Positions 1 to 8,507 of a stretch of 39,272 bases of DNA are shown here, one piece after another. The translations under genes were made by a program, and so were the position numbers. Every line of letters begins with the position of its first letter. The first letter of the stretch is position 1. The DNA lies in the NCBI GenBank assembly GCA_015062825.1, contig SUTR01000021.1, positions 1 through 39,272 of the forward strand, in the 5' to 3' direction. This DNA comes from Methanosphaera stadtmanae. Its GTDB lineage: Archaea > Methanobacteriota > Methanobacteria > Methanobacteriales > Methanobacteriaceae. The notes under the pieces are model-generated. The model ran no database searches and had not been told where the DNA came from. It was given only the letters and a program-made list of their open reading frames with translations.

Positions 1-449
1 GAGTAATCCATGCAATACCATTAATATTACCTATTTACTTATTTATTTGAATAGAATAAAAAAAATAAATGGTGAGGAGGTATTGTTTATTGTTTACTTG
101 CCTATAAAATAAAAAAAATATGATTATCCTCTAATTTTGTATTAGAAGGTTATTCCTTCTTTTATGAATATGAGAGTAATACTTTTTTTTGTTTTATAAT
201 AATTTATGCCAAGTCCCATTATTATAAAATAAAAGTAACTCTTATAATTATAATTTCTTCAAATCCATCGTAACTGCTGAAATTTATATTAAAATGGGTT
301 TATGTATTCTTATTTTAAAATCCAATAGATTAATTAATATGGTTGGCGATATGTCATATGTCTTGTTTGATTTTATAGATATTGTCTATATAAAAAATGT
401 AAAAGATGAAAAAATTAGATAAATGAAGTTTGATACTTATAAATTTTTT
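1..449. other. AT-rich intergenic region, no gene recognised
   Basis: No convincing gene is seen here. A 42-codon plus-strand frame (294-422) has no Shine-Dalgarno and no recognisable motif. A 6-bp inverted repeat (AGAAGG, loop TTATT, CCTTCT at 144-160) followed by TTT could be a terminator for a gene left of the window. On the minus strand, T-rich stretches just past the stop of the Mur-ligase gene (about 408-415) could end its operon. Confidence 0.4.
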
Positions 450-1781
450 TTAGATTTCTATTTTTCGTGAATATTCTGTTCTATATATTACTTCTATTAT
501 TTTTCCTGATTTTTCTAATGAATAATTCAGAGCATCATTTAAATCAGGTATGAATAAGTATTTATCACATTCTATGTTCTTGTATAAACTGTATCCTAAA
601 TCTCCAGTAAATATTATATTCTGATTTTTAATTGTTTTAATATAGTTTAACAGCTTGTCTTCATCAATTTCTTCACAGGTTATGCCATAATCTCCTCCTA
701 ATATAAGAGTAAATGATGTATCATAACGTGAAATATTGTCCACGGATTCCTTAATTGAGGTAGTGTTAAGGCCGGGATTGATTTCTTCAATAACTAACTT
801 ATCTTCCATATACTTGTATGATGTTCGGCCAGGTATTGATTTCATATTTTTCAGGGATGATTGAATATTTTCTATGTCAACATCCAATATTAATCCGACA
901 CTTATTGCAAATAATATGTTATTTATATAAAAGTCAGTTAGTGCAAAGCAGGATATCTCAAATTCCAAATCATCAGTTGCAACTGTAAATGTTGTACTGG
1001 ATACATTATAATCAACGTCTTTAACATAAATATCAGCATTTTTATCATTTAAACTTACACTAAATGCGTTATGATTATTATAATAGGAATCAAGACTTTT
1101 CTTATCTGCAATTACAACTTCACTATTAAACACACTTTCTTTTGCAATATGTGCAAGGCTGGTTTTGCAGGCTATTGGATAATCCTCCAATATGTTGGTC
1201 AATACACTGATGTTTCCATTTGAAATTACTCCTAGTGATACTTCTATGATGAAATAATCAATCTCATATAATATATCCTCATTTTTTGCAATATTTAGGC
1301 AAGTGATAATGCTGCTGGGAGTAATGCTTAATGATTCATCCAATACTTTAAGCTTATCATGACTATAGTATACCAATGCATTGCTTGTAAGTACTAATCT
1401 ATTGCTATCCTTTAAGATATTATTAATCAAATTAACGGTGGTTGTTTTTCCTTTGACTCCCGTTACTTGGATAAACTTCATATTCCAGTCATACTTTGCT
1501 TTATGCTTATCTACAAGGTACGATGTAAATTCATGATGGGTATAATCAATATCTACTACAGGCTTCATGTGAACAGGTGCAATAACCGTATACTCGCTAG
1601 TAATCTCATCTAAGCTTAGAAATCTGACATTGTACTTTGTGGAATAGTTCTCCTTTTGTCTGTCCGTCAATTTATCATAAACATCATAAAAAAACAAATT
1701 ATTCTCAGTATACTTAGAATACTCATCAAGCAGGATTAATCCTCCATGATTGGCATCACATATTAAAATATTCTTCTTCAT
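450..1781 (-). CDS. cfbE: Mur-ligase-family protein, probable coenzyme F430 synthetase CfbE
   Basis: This 443-residue protein has a Mur-ligase ATP-binding P-loop, GVKGKTTT at residues 108-115, after a non-peptidoglycan N-terminal domain that opens with a CDANHGG-like motif. Archaea of this order lack murein of the bacterial type, and a MurD-like ligase with an HGG start fits CfbE. CfbE performs the ATP-dependent last ring closure in the synthesis of F430, the nickel cofactor of methyl-coenzyme M reductase. The start is placed at the ATG at 1781. An in-frame TTG at 1796 is possible, but neither has a Shine-Dalgarno. The gene is the last of a three-gene minus-strand run after NADP phosphatase and NAD kinase, with a 41-nt gap from nadK. 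Another MurE/MurF-like ligase of pseudomurein synthesis is the main alternative. Family assignment is strong and the specific role is less certain. Confidence 0.68.
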   Translation of the reverse strand: MKKNILICDANHGGLILLDEYSKYTENNLFFYDVYDKLTDRQKENYSTKYNVRFLSLDEITSEYTVIAPVHMKPVVDIDYTHHEFTSYLVDKHKAKYDWNMKFIQVTGVKGKTTTVNLINNILKDSNRLVLTSNALVYYSHDKLKVLDESLSITPSSIITCLNIAKNEDILYEIDYFIIEVSLGVISNGNISVLTNILEDYPIACKTSLAHIAKESVFNSEVVIADKKSLDSYYNNHNAFSVSLNDKNADIYVKDVDYNVSSTTFTVATDDLEFEISCFALTDFYINNILFAISVGLILDVDIENIQSSLKNMKSIPGRTSYKYMEDKLVIEEINPGLNTTSIKESVDNISRYDTSFTLILGGDYGITCEEIDEDKLLNYIKTIKNQNIIFTGDLGYSLYKNIECDKYLFIPDLNDALNYSLEKSGKIIEVIYRTEYSRKIEI

Positions 1782-1837
1782 AAAAAATACACACAAAAAA
1801 ATTTTATTAAAAAAATTAGGTAATAAATGAATAATAT

Positions 1838-2680
1838 TTATTCATTTTTTTGTCCATCCATAGTCAACTTCTTGTTAACACTTTCATAGAATTTCTTGCT
1901 AAATCTTACAAAGCAAGCAGGTGTTTCTGACTTTCTAATTCTAATCTGGTCACCATAACCATATTGCTTATTGGTTACGCCATCAAGTACTGCAACTCCT
2001 GGTTTTCCATCTTCCTTAAATGTAATGGTTATAGTACTGGAACTTGGAACAATTTTGGGTCTTGAATTTAACTTAAACGGACATATTGGTATGATAAGAG
2101 CTGCATCAACTCGTGGATCCACAATTGGACCGCCAGCACTCATAGCATATGCAGTAGAACCGCTAGGTGTGGATACTATCAAACCATCCGATCGTAATTC
2201 ATCAATAACTTCATCATCCACATTTACACGTAAATCAAGCATCTTGGATGGCTGGCTAGTCATTATTACAAGTTCATTAAGTACTGTAATCCATTCATCA
2301 TCACATTCAATATCCAACTGCATTCGCTCTTCAACAAAGAAATCATAACTTAATAGTTTATCAAGACATTCAAACAAATCATCCAAGTCAACTTCAGTTA
2401 GAAAACCCACAGTACCCAAGTTTATACTAAGAATAGGTATTTTCTTAACTGATAAGTGATGCTGAGCATATAATACAGTTCCATCACCACCAATACATAA
2501 TACAATATCAGAGGTCATATCATCAATATCAACAGTATACTCTGAAAACTCTGTGAACTTATCACATACTCTACTTTCAATTTCTATGGTTATATCATTC
2601 TCCTGAAGATACTGGACAATACTACTTATTACTTCATATGCTTTTTCTTTATCGGTACGGGATACAATTCCAATTTTCAA
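1838..2680 (-). CDS. nadK: NAD kinase
   Basis: This 280-residue ATP-NAD kinase phosphorylates NAD to NADP in the cytoplasm. It has the diagnostic GGDGT at residues 64-68, then NLGTVGFL, and the SDGLIVSTPSGSTAY region that binds NAD and closes the active site. Its length is typical for a stand-alone archaeal NAD kinase. The start is a TTG at 2680. It is preceded by AGGGAG about 10 nt upstream, and no ATG lies nearby in frame. It follows the inositol-monophosphatase-family gene by 17 nt, so the two are surely cotranscribed. In Methanocaldococcus the same two activities are one fused polypeptide in the same order (MJ0917, NADP phosphatase then NAD kinase). Here they are separate genes. Confidence 0.93.
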   Translation of the reverse strand: MKIGIVSRTDKEKAYEVISSIVQYLQENDITIEIESRVCDKFTEFSEYTVDIDDMTSDIVLCIGGDGTVLYAQHHLSVKKIPILSINLGTVGFLTEVDLDDLFECLDKLLSYDFFVEERMQLDIECDDEWITVLNELVIMTSQPSKMLDLRVNVDDEVIDELRSDGLIVSTPSGSTAYAMSAGGPIVDPRVDAALIIPICPFKLNSRPKIVPSSSTITITFKEDGKPGVAVLDGVTNKQYGYGDQIRIRKSETPACFVRFSKKFYESVNKKLTMDGQKNE

Positions 2681-2697
2681 TTAAAACACGCTCCCTA

Positions 2698-3537
2698 TTA
2701 ATGTAGGTAACTTATCATATCCTCATGTAACTCTTGGGTACATGTTGCCATAATGGATGTTTTTTCGGTTAACTTAAGCTTGCTGGATAATGGATTACCA
2801 TTATAATCTGTTACAATACCACCATTTTCTTTAATAATAAGTTGGCTGGCGGCAATATCCAAAATTCTTACAATCTCGTTAATATCAAGATATGCATCAT
2901 AGGCACCATCTGCCACATAACACATTTCAATTGCAATAGAACCCATAATACGCATACGACGTACACTAGAACAAAGATTGCTTAACTTTTCAGATTTGGC
3001 ACGATAAACATAACTGCATAATGTAGCATGTTCGACTTTGCTGACCGTTGATATTGGGGTGATTTTTTCATGATTTTTAAATGCACCATTTCCCTTAATT
3101 GCACTGTAAACATCACCAGTAGGGAAATTCTTCACATATGCAACTTCGACATCTTCAAGGGTAACGTCATCTAAACTTTTTGTTGTCAAATCAGCCAAAG
3201 CAATAGAAATACCATAACATGGCATATTACGGGTTGCATTACTGGTACCATCCAATGGGTCAAGAATCATTAAAACCTCTGCATCGTCATCTCCAATTTT
3301 AATCTCACCAATCTCCTCACTAATAAGAACCAATGACCTTCCACTATCAGTTAAATCTTTTATAACACAATTCTCAGCAATCTCATCAATCTTGTGAGTT
3401 GGAGTGCCGTCAGCACCAATCTTTGTAACACTAGACAAATCCGGGTCACATCTAGCATCACTTATTGCCTGTTCCACATTTACTGATATCTTATCTGATA
3501 ACTCTAACCAAAAATTAACTCTATCCTCATTCATCAT
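2698..3537 (-). CDS. Inositol-monophosphatase-family phosphatase, probable NADP phosphatase / archaeal FBPase
   Basis: The protein has 279 residues and the metal-binding motifs of the Li-sensitive phosphatase family: a Glu pair at about 74-75 and DPLDGTSN at 93-100. A C-terminal LDIAAS segment replaces the usual WDxAAG. Archaeal members hydrolyse inositol monophosphate and fructose 1,6-bisphosphate, and the domain fused to NAD kinase in Methanocaldococcus dephosphorylates NADP. Its place directly before nadK makes NADP phosphatase the favoured role, with the pair setting the NAD/NADP ratio. The start is ATG 3537 (or 3534). No strong Shine-Dalgarno is present. An AT-rich TTATAAAATA near 3566 sits about 26 nt before the start, which suggests a nearly leaderless transcript. 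Substrate preference cannot be read from the sequence. Confidence 0.85.
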   Translation of the reverse strand: MMNEDRVNFWLELSDKISVNVEQAISDARCDPDLSSVTKIGADGTPTHKIDEIAENCVIKDLTDSGRSLVLISEEIGEIKIGDDDAEVLMILDPLDGTSNATRNMPCYGISIALADLTTKSLDDVTLEDVEVAYVKNFPTGDVYSAIKGNGAFKNHEKITPISTVSKVEHATLCSYVYRAKSEKLSNLCSSVRRMRIMGSIAIEMCYVADGAYDAYLDINEIVRILDIAASQLIIKENGGIVTDYNGNPLSSKLKLTEKTSIMATCTQELHEDMISYLH

Positions 3538-3882
3538 AAAAAGTCCACATTGAATTAATATTTTATAAAAATTTTTTCTTTATTAATTATTATCTTTAAA
3601 GCTAATAAATTATATAAATATTCATCTTTATTATGGATGATTTACGCTGCCAATTAAATCTAATCACGTTACGTATAACTCTAAATAAAGAATAGAATGG
3701 AATGTTAAATTAGTTTTTAATGTATACTTAAATCATATGAAATATTAATTGTAGTTGATACTGACACATATTTTTAAAGTAGCATATTGTGATAATTTAT
3801 TTAATCATATTATCTTTCAAATGATTTTATAAAATAGTATGTGTAGTTTTTAAAAAAGAATGGTGGAGAGATGTTTTTTTTC
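3538..3882. other. Intergenic region upstream of the NADP phosphatase operon
   Basis: This 345-nt stretch separates the lon stop from the next minus-strand operon. It is AT-rich and contains minus-strand TATA-like boxes near 3562-3571 and 3607-3625, so it probably carries the promoter of the NADP phosphatase - nadK - cfbE operon. No coding remnant or RNA gene was recognised. Confidence 0.4.
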
Positions 3883-6375
3883 TTATTTTGCTTTTATTTG
3901 TTCTATGTTCATAGTTATTGTTTCCTGTTCTGGAAGTTCTATACTCAATGCTTCTTTCAGTACTTCTTCTATTCTTGTCACTGCCTTGAATTCTACTTTT
4001 TCCTTTACCTCATCTGGTACTTCATCCAGGTCTTTAATATTTTTCTCAGGTATTATTATCTTGGTTATTCCTGATCTGTATGCAGCGATGGATTTTTCTT
4101 TAAGTCCTCCTATTGGAAGTACTTCTCCTCGCAGTGATATTTCACCAGTCATTGCCAGTCTGGAATCGACTGGAATTCCTGTTATGAGTGATGCAAGTGT
4201 TGTAAGTAATGTCACTCCTGCTGATGGTCCGTCCTTTGGTATTGCACCTGCCGGTACGTGGATATGTATGTCATACTTGTTTAGGTCCTCATTAACAAGT
4301 GGACTGAAATGTGACTTTATTAGGCTTTGTGCAATCTGGGCTGATTCCTTCATAACATCTCCAAGTTGACCGGTTATTTTCAGTTTACCCTCACCAGGCA
4401 TCATAATTGCTTCGACAAATAATATGTCTCCTCCAACAGCAGTCCATGCAAGACCTGTTACTACACCTGCAGGGTTTTTATCAGCTACCATGTCATAATG
4501 GGCTTTTTCTGCTCCAAGTATATCATATACCATATCATCTTTAACAATAAATGGTCGTGGAATATCATCCACCACAATTTTCTCAGTTGTCTTACGTGCT
4601 ATAGCAGCCAGTTGACGTTTAAGTTCACGTACACCAGCTTCTCGGGTATATTTTTCAATAATTGTCTTAATGACTTCATCCTCTATTATCAAGTCATCAC
4701 TTGTAAGGCCGTGATCTTCCAGTACATCTGGTATCAGATGTTCTTTTGCAATATGCATCTTTTCATTATTGGTATATGTTTTAAGTTCTATTATTTCAAG
4801 ACGGTCTCTAAGAGGTCCTGGGATATCTTCAAGACTGTTTGCCGTTGCTATGAAAAATACATCCGACAAGTCATATGCTACTTCCAGGTAATGGTCGGAG
4901 AATGTATCATTCTGTTCCGGATCAAGTACTTCTAGAAGTGCACTGGTAGGGTTACCATTAATTGAAGCAGTTAACTTGTCTATTTCATCAAGTACAAATA
5001 CTGGATTGCTTTGTCCTGCCTTTTTTATACCACTTATGATACGGCCGGGAAGGGCTCCAAGATATGTTCTTCTGTGTCCTCTTATTTCAGATTCATCCTT
5101 AACTCCTCCCAGACTTGCCCTGATGTAAGGTCGCTCTAGTGCTGTCGCGATACTTCTTCCAAGACTTGTCTTACCAGTACCTGGAGGTCCTACAAACAAG
5201 AGTATTGAGCCTTGTTTTTCATCCTTCATCTTAAGAACAGTTAAGTGTTGGATTATTCTTTCCTTTACCTTTTCAAGTCCATAATGATCCTTGTCCAATT
5301 GTTCTTTTGCACGCATAATGTCAATTTCTACTTTTTCTTGTTTATGCCATGGAAGATCAAGTATCAAATCAAGATAGTTTCTTATAATGTTTTCTTCGGA
5401 ATTGTTTTGTCCTTGTCTTTCAAGCTTTTTCAACTCTTCATATGCTACTTTCTCAACTTCCTCGGGAAGTTTGGCTTCTTCTATTCTTTCACGATATGAT
5501 TTACTTGAAGGACCATCATCTGTCATGTTCAGTTCTTCTTGTATCATCTTCATCTGTTCACGTAGAAGATTTTCCTTATGTATTTGGCTCATATTTTCAT
5601 TGATTCTGCTTGCAATATCCATCTGCAGCATCATAGCTTCTTTCTGTTCCAGGAGTAATTGTGTAACACGTAATGCTCGAATCTTCATTGATTCTAATTC
5701 CAGCAATTCCTGTTTTCTTTCATGTGTTACCCGTAGATATGGGAATATTTCTGCTACTTTTTCACGTACATCTACTTTACTTACTATCTGCTGAGCATAT
5801 ACTTCAGAGTTTGGTATTATATTGGATATTGCGATTACAGAATTATTTATTTCCTTATTTATTTCTCTTGCTTCATCAGGTGTAATGTTATCTTCTTCTT
5901 CTATAATCTCAAATTTTCCATAGTAATATTCGCCGGATTCTCTGATTTCTAATACATTTACCTTTTCATTTACACGTAGGTCTAATACATAGTCATCTTC
6001 CTCTTCGCGTAGGTTTAGTATTTGTAGTATTGTTCCTATATTGTGGAATTCAATATTGGATTGGTCTTTTGGTATATGTTTGGGTGTTAGTATGATTCCC
6101 TGTTGTTGGTTATTTATTGACTTTAACAGTTTTTCAGTATGTGGCTTATCCAGATGTATATTCATATTGGTATATGGGAGTAGTACTGTATTTGGTATTA
6201 TTAATATTGGAAGTTCATCATCATATGAATGTTTTTCATCAAGTATGAATTCTTCTTGTGTATTTTCTTCTTTTATCTCTTTTTCTTCATACTCTTGGTT
6301 GGAGGTTATTATCTTATTTTCTTTTCTTAATTTTTGTGTAAAGGATAGATTATCATTGTTATCCTGTTGTGTCAT
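3883..6375 (-). CDS. lon: ATP-dependent protease La, bacterial LonA type
   Basis: This 830-residue soluble Lon protease degrades damaged and regulatory proteins in the cytoplasm. It has an N-terminal substrate-recognition (LAN) domain from about residue 50 to 260, a long helical linker, an AAA+ module with Walker A GPPGTGKT and Walker B VFVLDEID, and a C-terminal Ser-Lys peptidase. The catalytic Ser is about 718 in PKDGPSAG and the Lys about 761 in GLKEK. There are no membrane segments in the AAA domain, so it is the bacterial LonA form and not the membrane LonB usual in archaea. The ATG at 6375 is preferred over the in-frame GTG at 6387, because the GTG lies inside the Shine-Dalgarno GGAGTGA. 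It follows an ArsR-type regulator within about 26 nt and is probably controlled by it. Acquisition from bacteria is likely. Confidence 0.95.
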   Translation of the reverse strand: MTQQDNNDNLSFTQKLRKENKIITSNQEYEEKEIKEENTQEEFILDEKHSYDDELPILIIPNTVLLPYTNMNIHLDKPHTEKLLKSINNQQQGIILTPKHIPKDQSNIEFHNIGTILQILNLREEEDDYVLDLRVNEKVNVLEIRESGEYYYGKFEIIEEEDNITPDEAREINKEINNSVIAISNIIPNSEVYAQQIVSKVDVREKVAEIFPYLRVTHERKQELLELESMKIRALRVTQLLLEQKEAMMLQMDIASRINENMSQIHKENLLREQMKMIQEELNMTDDGPSSKSYRERIEEAKLPEEVEKVAYEELKKLERQGQNNSEENIIRNYLDLILDLPWHKQEKVEIDIMRAKEQLDKDHYGLEKVKERIIQHLTVLKMKDEKQGSILLFVGPPGTGKTSLGRSIATALERPYIRASLGGVKDESEIRGHRRTYLGALPGRIISGIKKAGQSNPVFVLDEIDKLTASINGNPTSALLEVLDPEQNDTFSDHYLEVAYDLSDVFFIATANSLEDIPGPLRDRLEIIELKTYTNNEKMHIAKEHLIPDVLEDHGLTSDDLIIEDEVIKTIIEKYTREAGVRELKRQLAAIARKTTEKIVVDDIPRPFIVKDDMVYDILGAEKAHYDMVADKNPAGVVTGLAWTAVGGDILFVEAIMMPGEGKLKITGQLGDVMKESAQIAQSLIKSHFSPLVNEDLNKYDIHIHVPAGAIPKDGPSAGVTLLTTLASLITGIPVDSRLAMTGEISLRGEVLPIGGLKEKSIAAYRSGITKIIIPEKNIKDLDEVPDEVKEKVEFKAVTRIEEVLKEALSIELPEQETITMNIEQIKAK

Positions 6376-6401
6376 GTTAAGCTTCACTCCAATTATATAA
6401 T

Positions 6402-6713
6402 TTATTCATTTAGCATCATTTTAAATAAAGTATCTATGCATTTTTTATCTTGTGATATCTTATTGGTATTGATTTTATAATATATATTATTTCCTCGTTT
6501 AGTACTTTTAACAACCTTTAAGCTTTTAAGCAACTTCAAATGTTGACTTGCAGCAGGTTGGGTGATATTTATTTTTTCTGCAATATCACCTACAGTTGCC
6601 TCATTTTCTTCACATTCAGAAAGCATGCATAGTATCTTTAGACGATTAGGATTACTTAGAACCTTGAATGTTTCTTCAAGTTCCTCTTCACTTTCATGAT
6701 TTAAATTTTCCAT
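6402..6713 (-). CDS. ArsR/SmtB-family winged-helix transcriptional regulator
   Basis: This 103-residue protein is a classic ArsR-type winged helix. LSNPNRLKILCML starts the domain, and the recognition helix ITQPAASQHLKLLKSLKVV is followed by a wing KSTKRGNNIYYKI. The metal-binding ELCVCDL motif is absent: the corresponding stretch is SECEENEATVGDI with a lone Cys. Metal sensing of the usual kind is therefore unlikely, and redox, stress or ligand control is more plausible. It is the first gene of an operon with lon, and the likely target is its own promoter. The ATG at 6713 has no Shine-Dalgarno, which fits a leaderless transcript with the TATA box about 27 nt upstream. Confidence 0.88.
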   Translation of the reverse strand: MENLNHESEEELEETFKVLSNPNRLKILCMLSECEENEATVGDIAEKINITQPAASQHLKLLKSLKVVKSTKRGNNIYYKINTNKISQDKKCIDTLFKMMLNE

Positions 6714-6722
6714 AGATATTAA

Positions 6723-6744
6723 TATATAAGTATATGCTTATATA
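6723..6744 (-). promoter_or_regulatory. Palindromic operator overlapping the TATA box of the arsR-lon operon
   Basis: A perfect 8-bp inverted repeat, TATATAAG - 6 nt - CTTATATA, lies 10 nt upstream of the ArsR-type start codon. Read on the minus strand, the distal arm is itself TATATAAG, centred about 27 nt before the ATG, so it can be the TATA box of a leaderless transcript. A dimeric ArsR-family protein bound here would block the promoter. Autoregulation is an inference. The palindrome is seen directly. Confidence 0.55.
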
Positions 6745-6938
6745 CTTTGATAATAACTATTCTCATTCAATTAAAATAATGTACAAAAATTAAAAAAATG
6801 TAAAATTATATAAAAAATCTTAAAATGAGTAAATATATGTAATAATATAATATTTCCCACTAAAAAAAGGTTAAAAAAAGTGTGATGAATAAGTATTCAT
6901 CCTTTAATATAAAATAATGTATTATTGCATTGGAAATT

Positions 6939-7361
6939 TTAAGCATTAACAGTTAATGTTTTATTATCTGTTAATTTATCATAACCTACAGCAGTAAATA
7001 CTACCGTTATGGTGTAATTGCCTGTTTTCATAGTTTCTGGTATTGTGTATTCTATGCTTGCAGTTCCGTTTATTACTTTAGCATAGATTACTTTGCCGTT
7101 TGAGTCTTTTACTGTTTTACCATTTACTTTGAATACTATTTTTCCTGTGTTTATGGTGTTGTCTGATAGTGTTGCTTTGAGTGTGATTGTAGCTCCGGCT
7201 TGAGTGGTTATGTCTTCTGTTGTGAGTGTTGGCTCGGTTGTTGTTATTGTGATTTCTGTTTTTTTGCTTGATATTTTTTTAAGGTCTGTTGATTCTGAGT
7301 GTATGGCTTGTATTGTAGGGTTTTTATTCTATTATTTTTGGTGTTTCATGGTTTTTTCTAT
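6939..7361 (-). pseudogene. C-terminal remnant of an adhesin-like protein
   Basis: The minus strand, read up from a TAA at 6941-6939, encodes about 130 residues that match the last Ig-like module of the large adhesin-like protein in this window (20836-26067). Shared stretches include INTGKIVFKVNGKTVKDSNG followed by KVIYAKV, and then YTIPE-x5-GNYTIT. There is no start codon. Two consecutive stops (TAG 7331-7329, TAA 7334-7332) interrupt the frame, and beyond them about nine more codons still resemble the preceding module before similarity is lost. The N-terminal signal peptide and beta-helix are gone. This is the decayed tail of a second adhesin gene. It ends close to the toxin-antitoxin locus, which may have replaced the rest. 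Confidence 0.8.
7061..7150 (-). repeat. Dispersed Ig-module repeat, copy in the adhesin remnant
   Basis: This segment encodes a VFKVNGKTVKDSNGKVIYAK-type module core. It recurs with clear nucleotide similarity at about 20957-21050 and 21269-21353 within the intact adhesin gene. Such dispersed copies are possible substrates for recombination between adhesin genes. Confidence 0.6.
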
Positions 7362-7416
7362 TTAATTAAATCTCCAATAGTTATCTAATTATTCAATTTA
7401 AAATTAACTTACTGAA

Positions 7417-7756
7417 TTATATTAATTTTTCTAGATATATTTTAGTTCTGGAAGTTCTGTTTTCATAGTTTCTCAGACAAGGTGGTTCAATTACACTTTT
7501 GTAGTCATGTGCATGGATATTTCTCATAGCTTTTAAACTATTCCATGCAGTATCAGGGTGTTGACTCTTAAATTCATCAGATAATCTGCCAATATATTCT
7601 CCAATTTGAATAATATTAAATGCATAAGCTCGTTGATAATGAGTATTAGATAAATATTCATCAAATTCATCCCCCAAAATATTCTATATCGCTGGAGGTT
7701 TCCTCATAATATTCAATTATCTTCTTGATATATTTTTTTTGATCTTTAGCGTTCAT
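7417..7756 (-). pseudogene. hepT: HepT-like RNase toxin (HEPN, DUF86), frameshifted
   Basis: HepT toxins are about 110-140-residue HEPN RNases with an R-x4-6-H-x-Y active site. Here an ATG at 7756, overlapping the mntA stop by 11 nt, opens a frame that runs about 30 codons to GGG GGA TGA at a run of five G (7671-7675 on the plus strand, as C). Removing one base joins it to the rest, giving FGDEFDEYLSNTHYQ, IIQIGEYIGRLSDEF and the motif RNIHAHDY. Further on, the expected VWETMKTELPELK appears only in another frame (about 7445-7490). There TGG has become TGA at 7475-7473, before the original frame returns as IYLEKLI. At least three lesions mean the toxin is probably dead, even though its active-site motif is still encoded. 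Confidence 0.82.
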
Positions 7757-8039
7757 AGATTACAATCATATCCTTCTTGATTTTATTTATGAATTCTTTA
7801 TTATAACTAATTGAAGAAATTAAGTCAACATGACATTTGAATTCTTCTTCTAAATCATTTATTAAGGAGAAATATTTTGTTAATGAATTTACATTTCCAT
7901 CATCCATAATAAAATCCAAATCGCTTTCTTCTGTTGCATCATTTCTAGCATAAGATCCGAAAAGTCTTAATGAATTAACTCCATGTTTAATTGCTATGGG
8001 AACACTTCTTTCTTTTATTTCTTCTAAAGTTAAAATCAT
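7746..8039 (-). CDS. mntA: MntA-type nucleotidyltransferase antitoxin (type VII TA)
   Basis: This 97-residue minimal nucleotidyltransferase has the signature GSYARNDATEESDLDF (GS-x10-DxD) at about residues 28-43 and a third acidic residue in HVDLISS. Proteins of this family (MntA) neutralise HepT-type HEPN toxins by adding AMP to the tyrosine of the R-x4-6-H-x-Y motif. The gene is complete, with catalytic residues intact, and its stop overlaps the start of the toxin gene, as is common for MntA/HepT pairs. With the toxin gene broken, the antitoxin may persist as an orphan that guards against related toxins elsewhere, or it may simply not yet have decayed. Confidence 0.9.
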   Translation of the reverse strand: MILTLEEIKERSVPIAIKHGVNSLRLFGSYARNDATEESDLDFIMDDGNVNSLTKYFSLINDLEEEFKCHVDLISSISYNKEFINKIKKDMIVIYER

Positions 8040-8104
8040 TTAAATACATCCTAAGATATTATTGATTATATTATCCATGACAGTTTTTTTTTCATATTGA
8101 ATAA

Positions 8105-8319
8105 TTAATATTGAGGAATACTTGGAATTATCATTTTATCATAACTATTTAAATTGGGCATTGTAAACAGCCATATTTTAGATGTATCATCAAATTTGAA
8201 TAAATAATCCGATTTACAGTTATATCAATTAATTCTTTATTTACTTTATTATTTATATTTTCAATGATTTTCATATTCTTGAAATCATTAACTTTATTAA
8301 AGCTCCACACATATAAAGC
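8105..8319 (-). pseudogene. Frameshifted remnant of an unrecognised gene
   Basis: Two minus-strand open stretches in adjacent frames look like one former protein. The first (8319-8212) reads ALYVWSFNKVNDFKNMKI and continues to KELIDITVN. The second (8212-8105) reads SDYLFKFDDTSKIWLFTMP and continues to IIPSIPQY before a TAA. The joint is near 8210-8215, and one indel would connect them into about 71 codons. An in-frame TAG at 8322-8320 cuts the upstream end. The composition looks protein-like, but I do not recognise a family. Chance open frames in AT-rich DNA are the main alternative. Confidence 0.4.
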
Positions 8320-8507
8320 CTAAACTATTTTTGGCAGATGTATTATTGTTTCTTATGTTCTTGATGGACAGTCTCATTGAATTGTATTTAAATGGGATAA
8401 AAACTTTATTTGTGAAAAGTTACAAAACTTTAACCTATAATGGATTTCTTTTAATACAATCATTGATATATATTATAATAATTAAGTTCTTGGAGAAATG
8501 GATAAAT

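Noticed and set aside
294-422. 42-codon plus-strand open frame near the left edge
   Set aside because: No Shine-Dalgarno, no recognisable motif, and such short frames are common in AT-rich DNA.
3860-4369. 169-codon plus-strand open frame opposite lon
   Set aside because: It is the antisense of the conserved Lon peptidase domain, with no Shine-Dalgarno and a shadow-like Ser-rich composition.
8331-8507. N-terminal extension of the arginine decarboxylase frame
   Set aside because: It encodes a hydrophobic stretch unlike the family, and the ATG at 8508 gives the expected proenzyme length.
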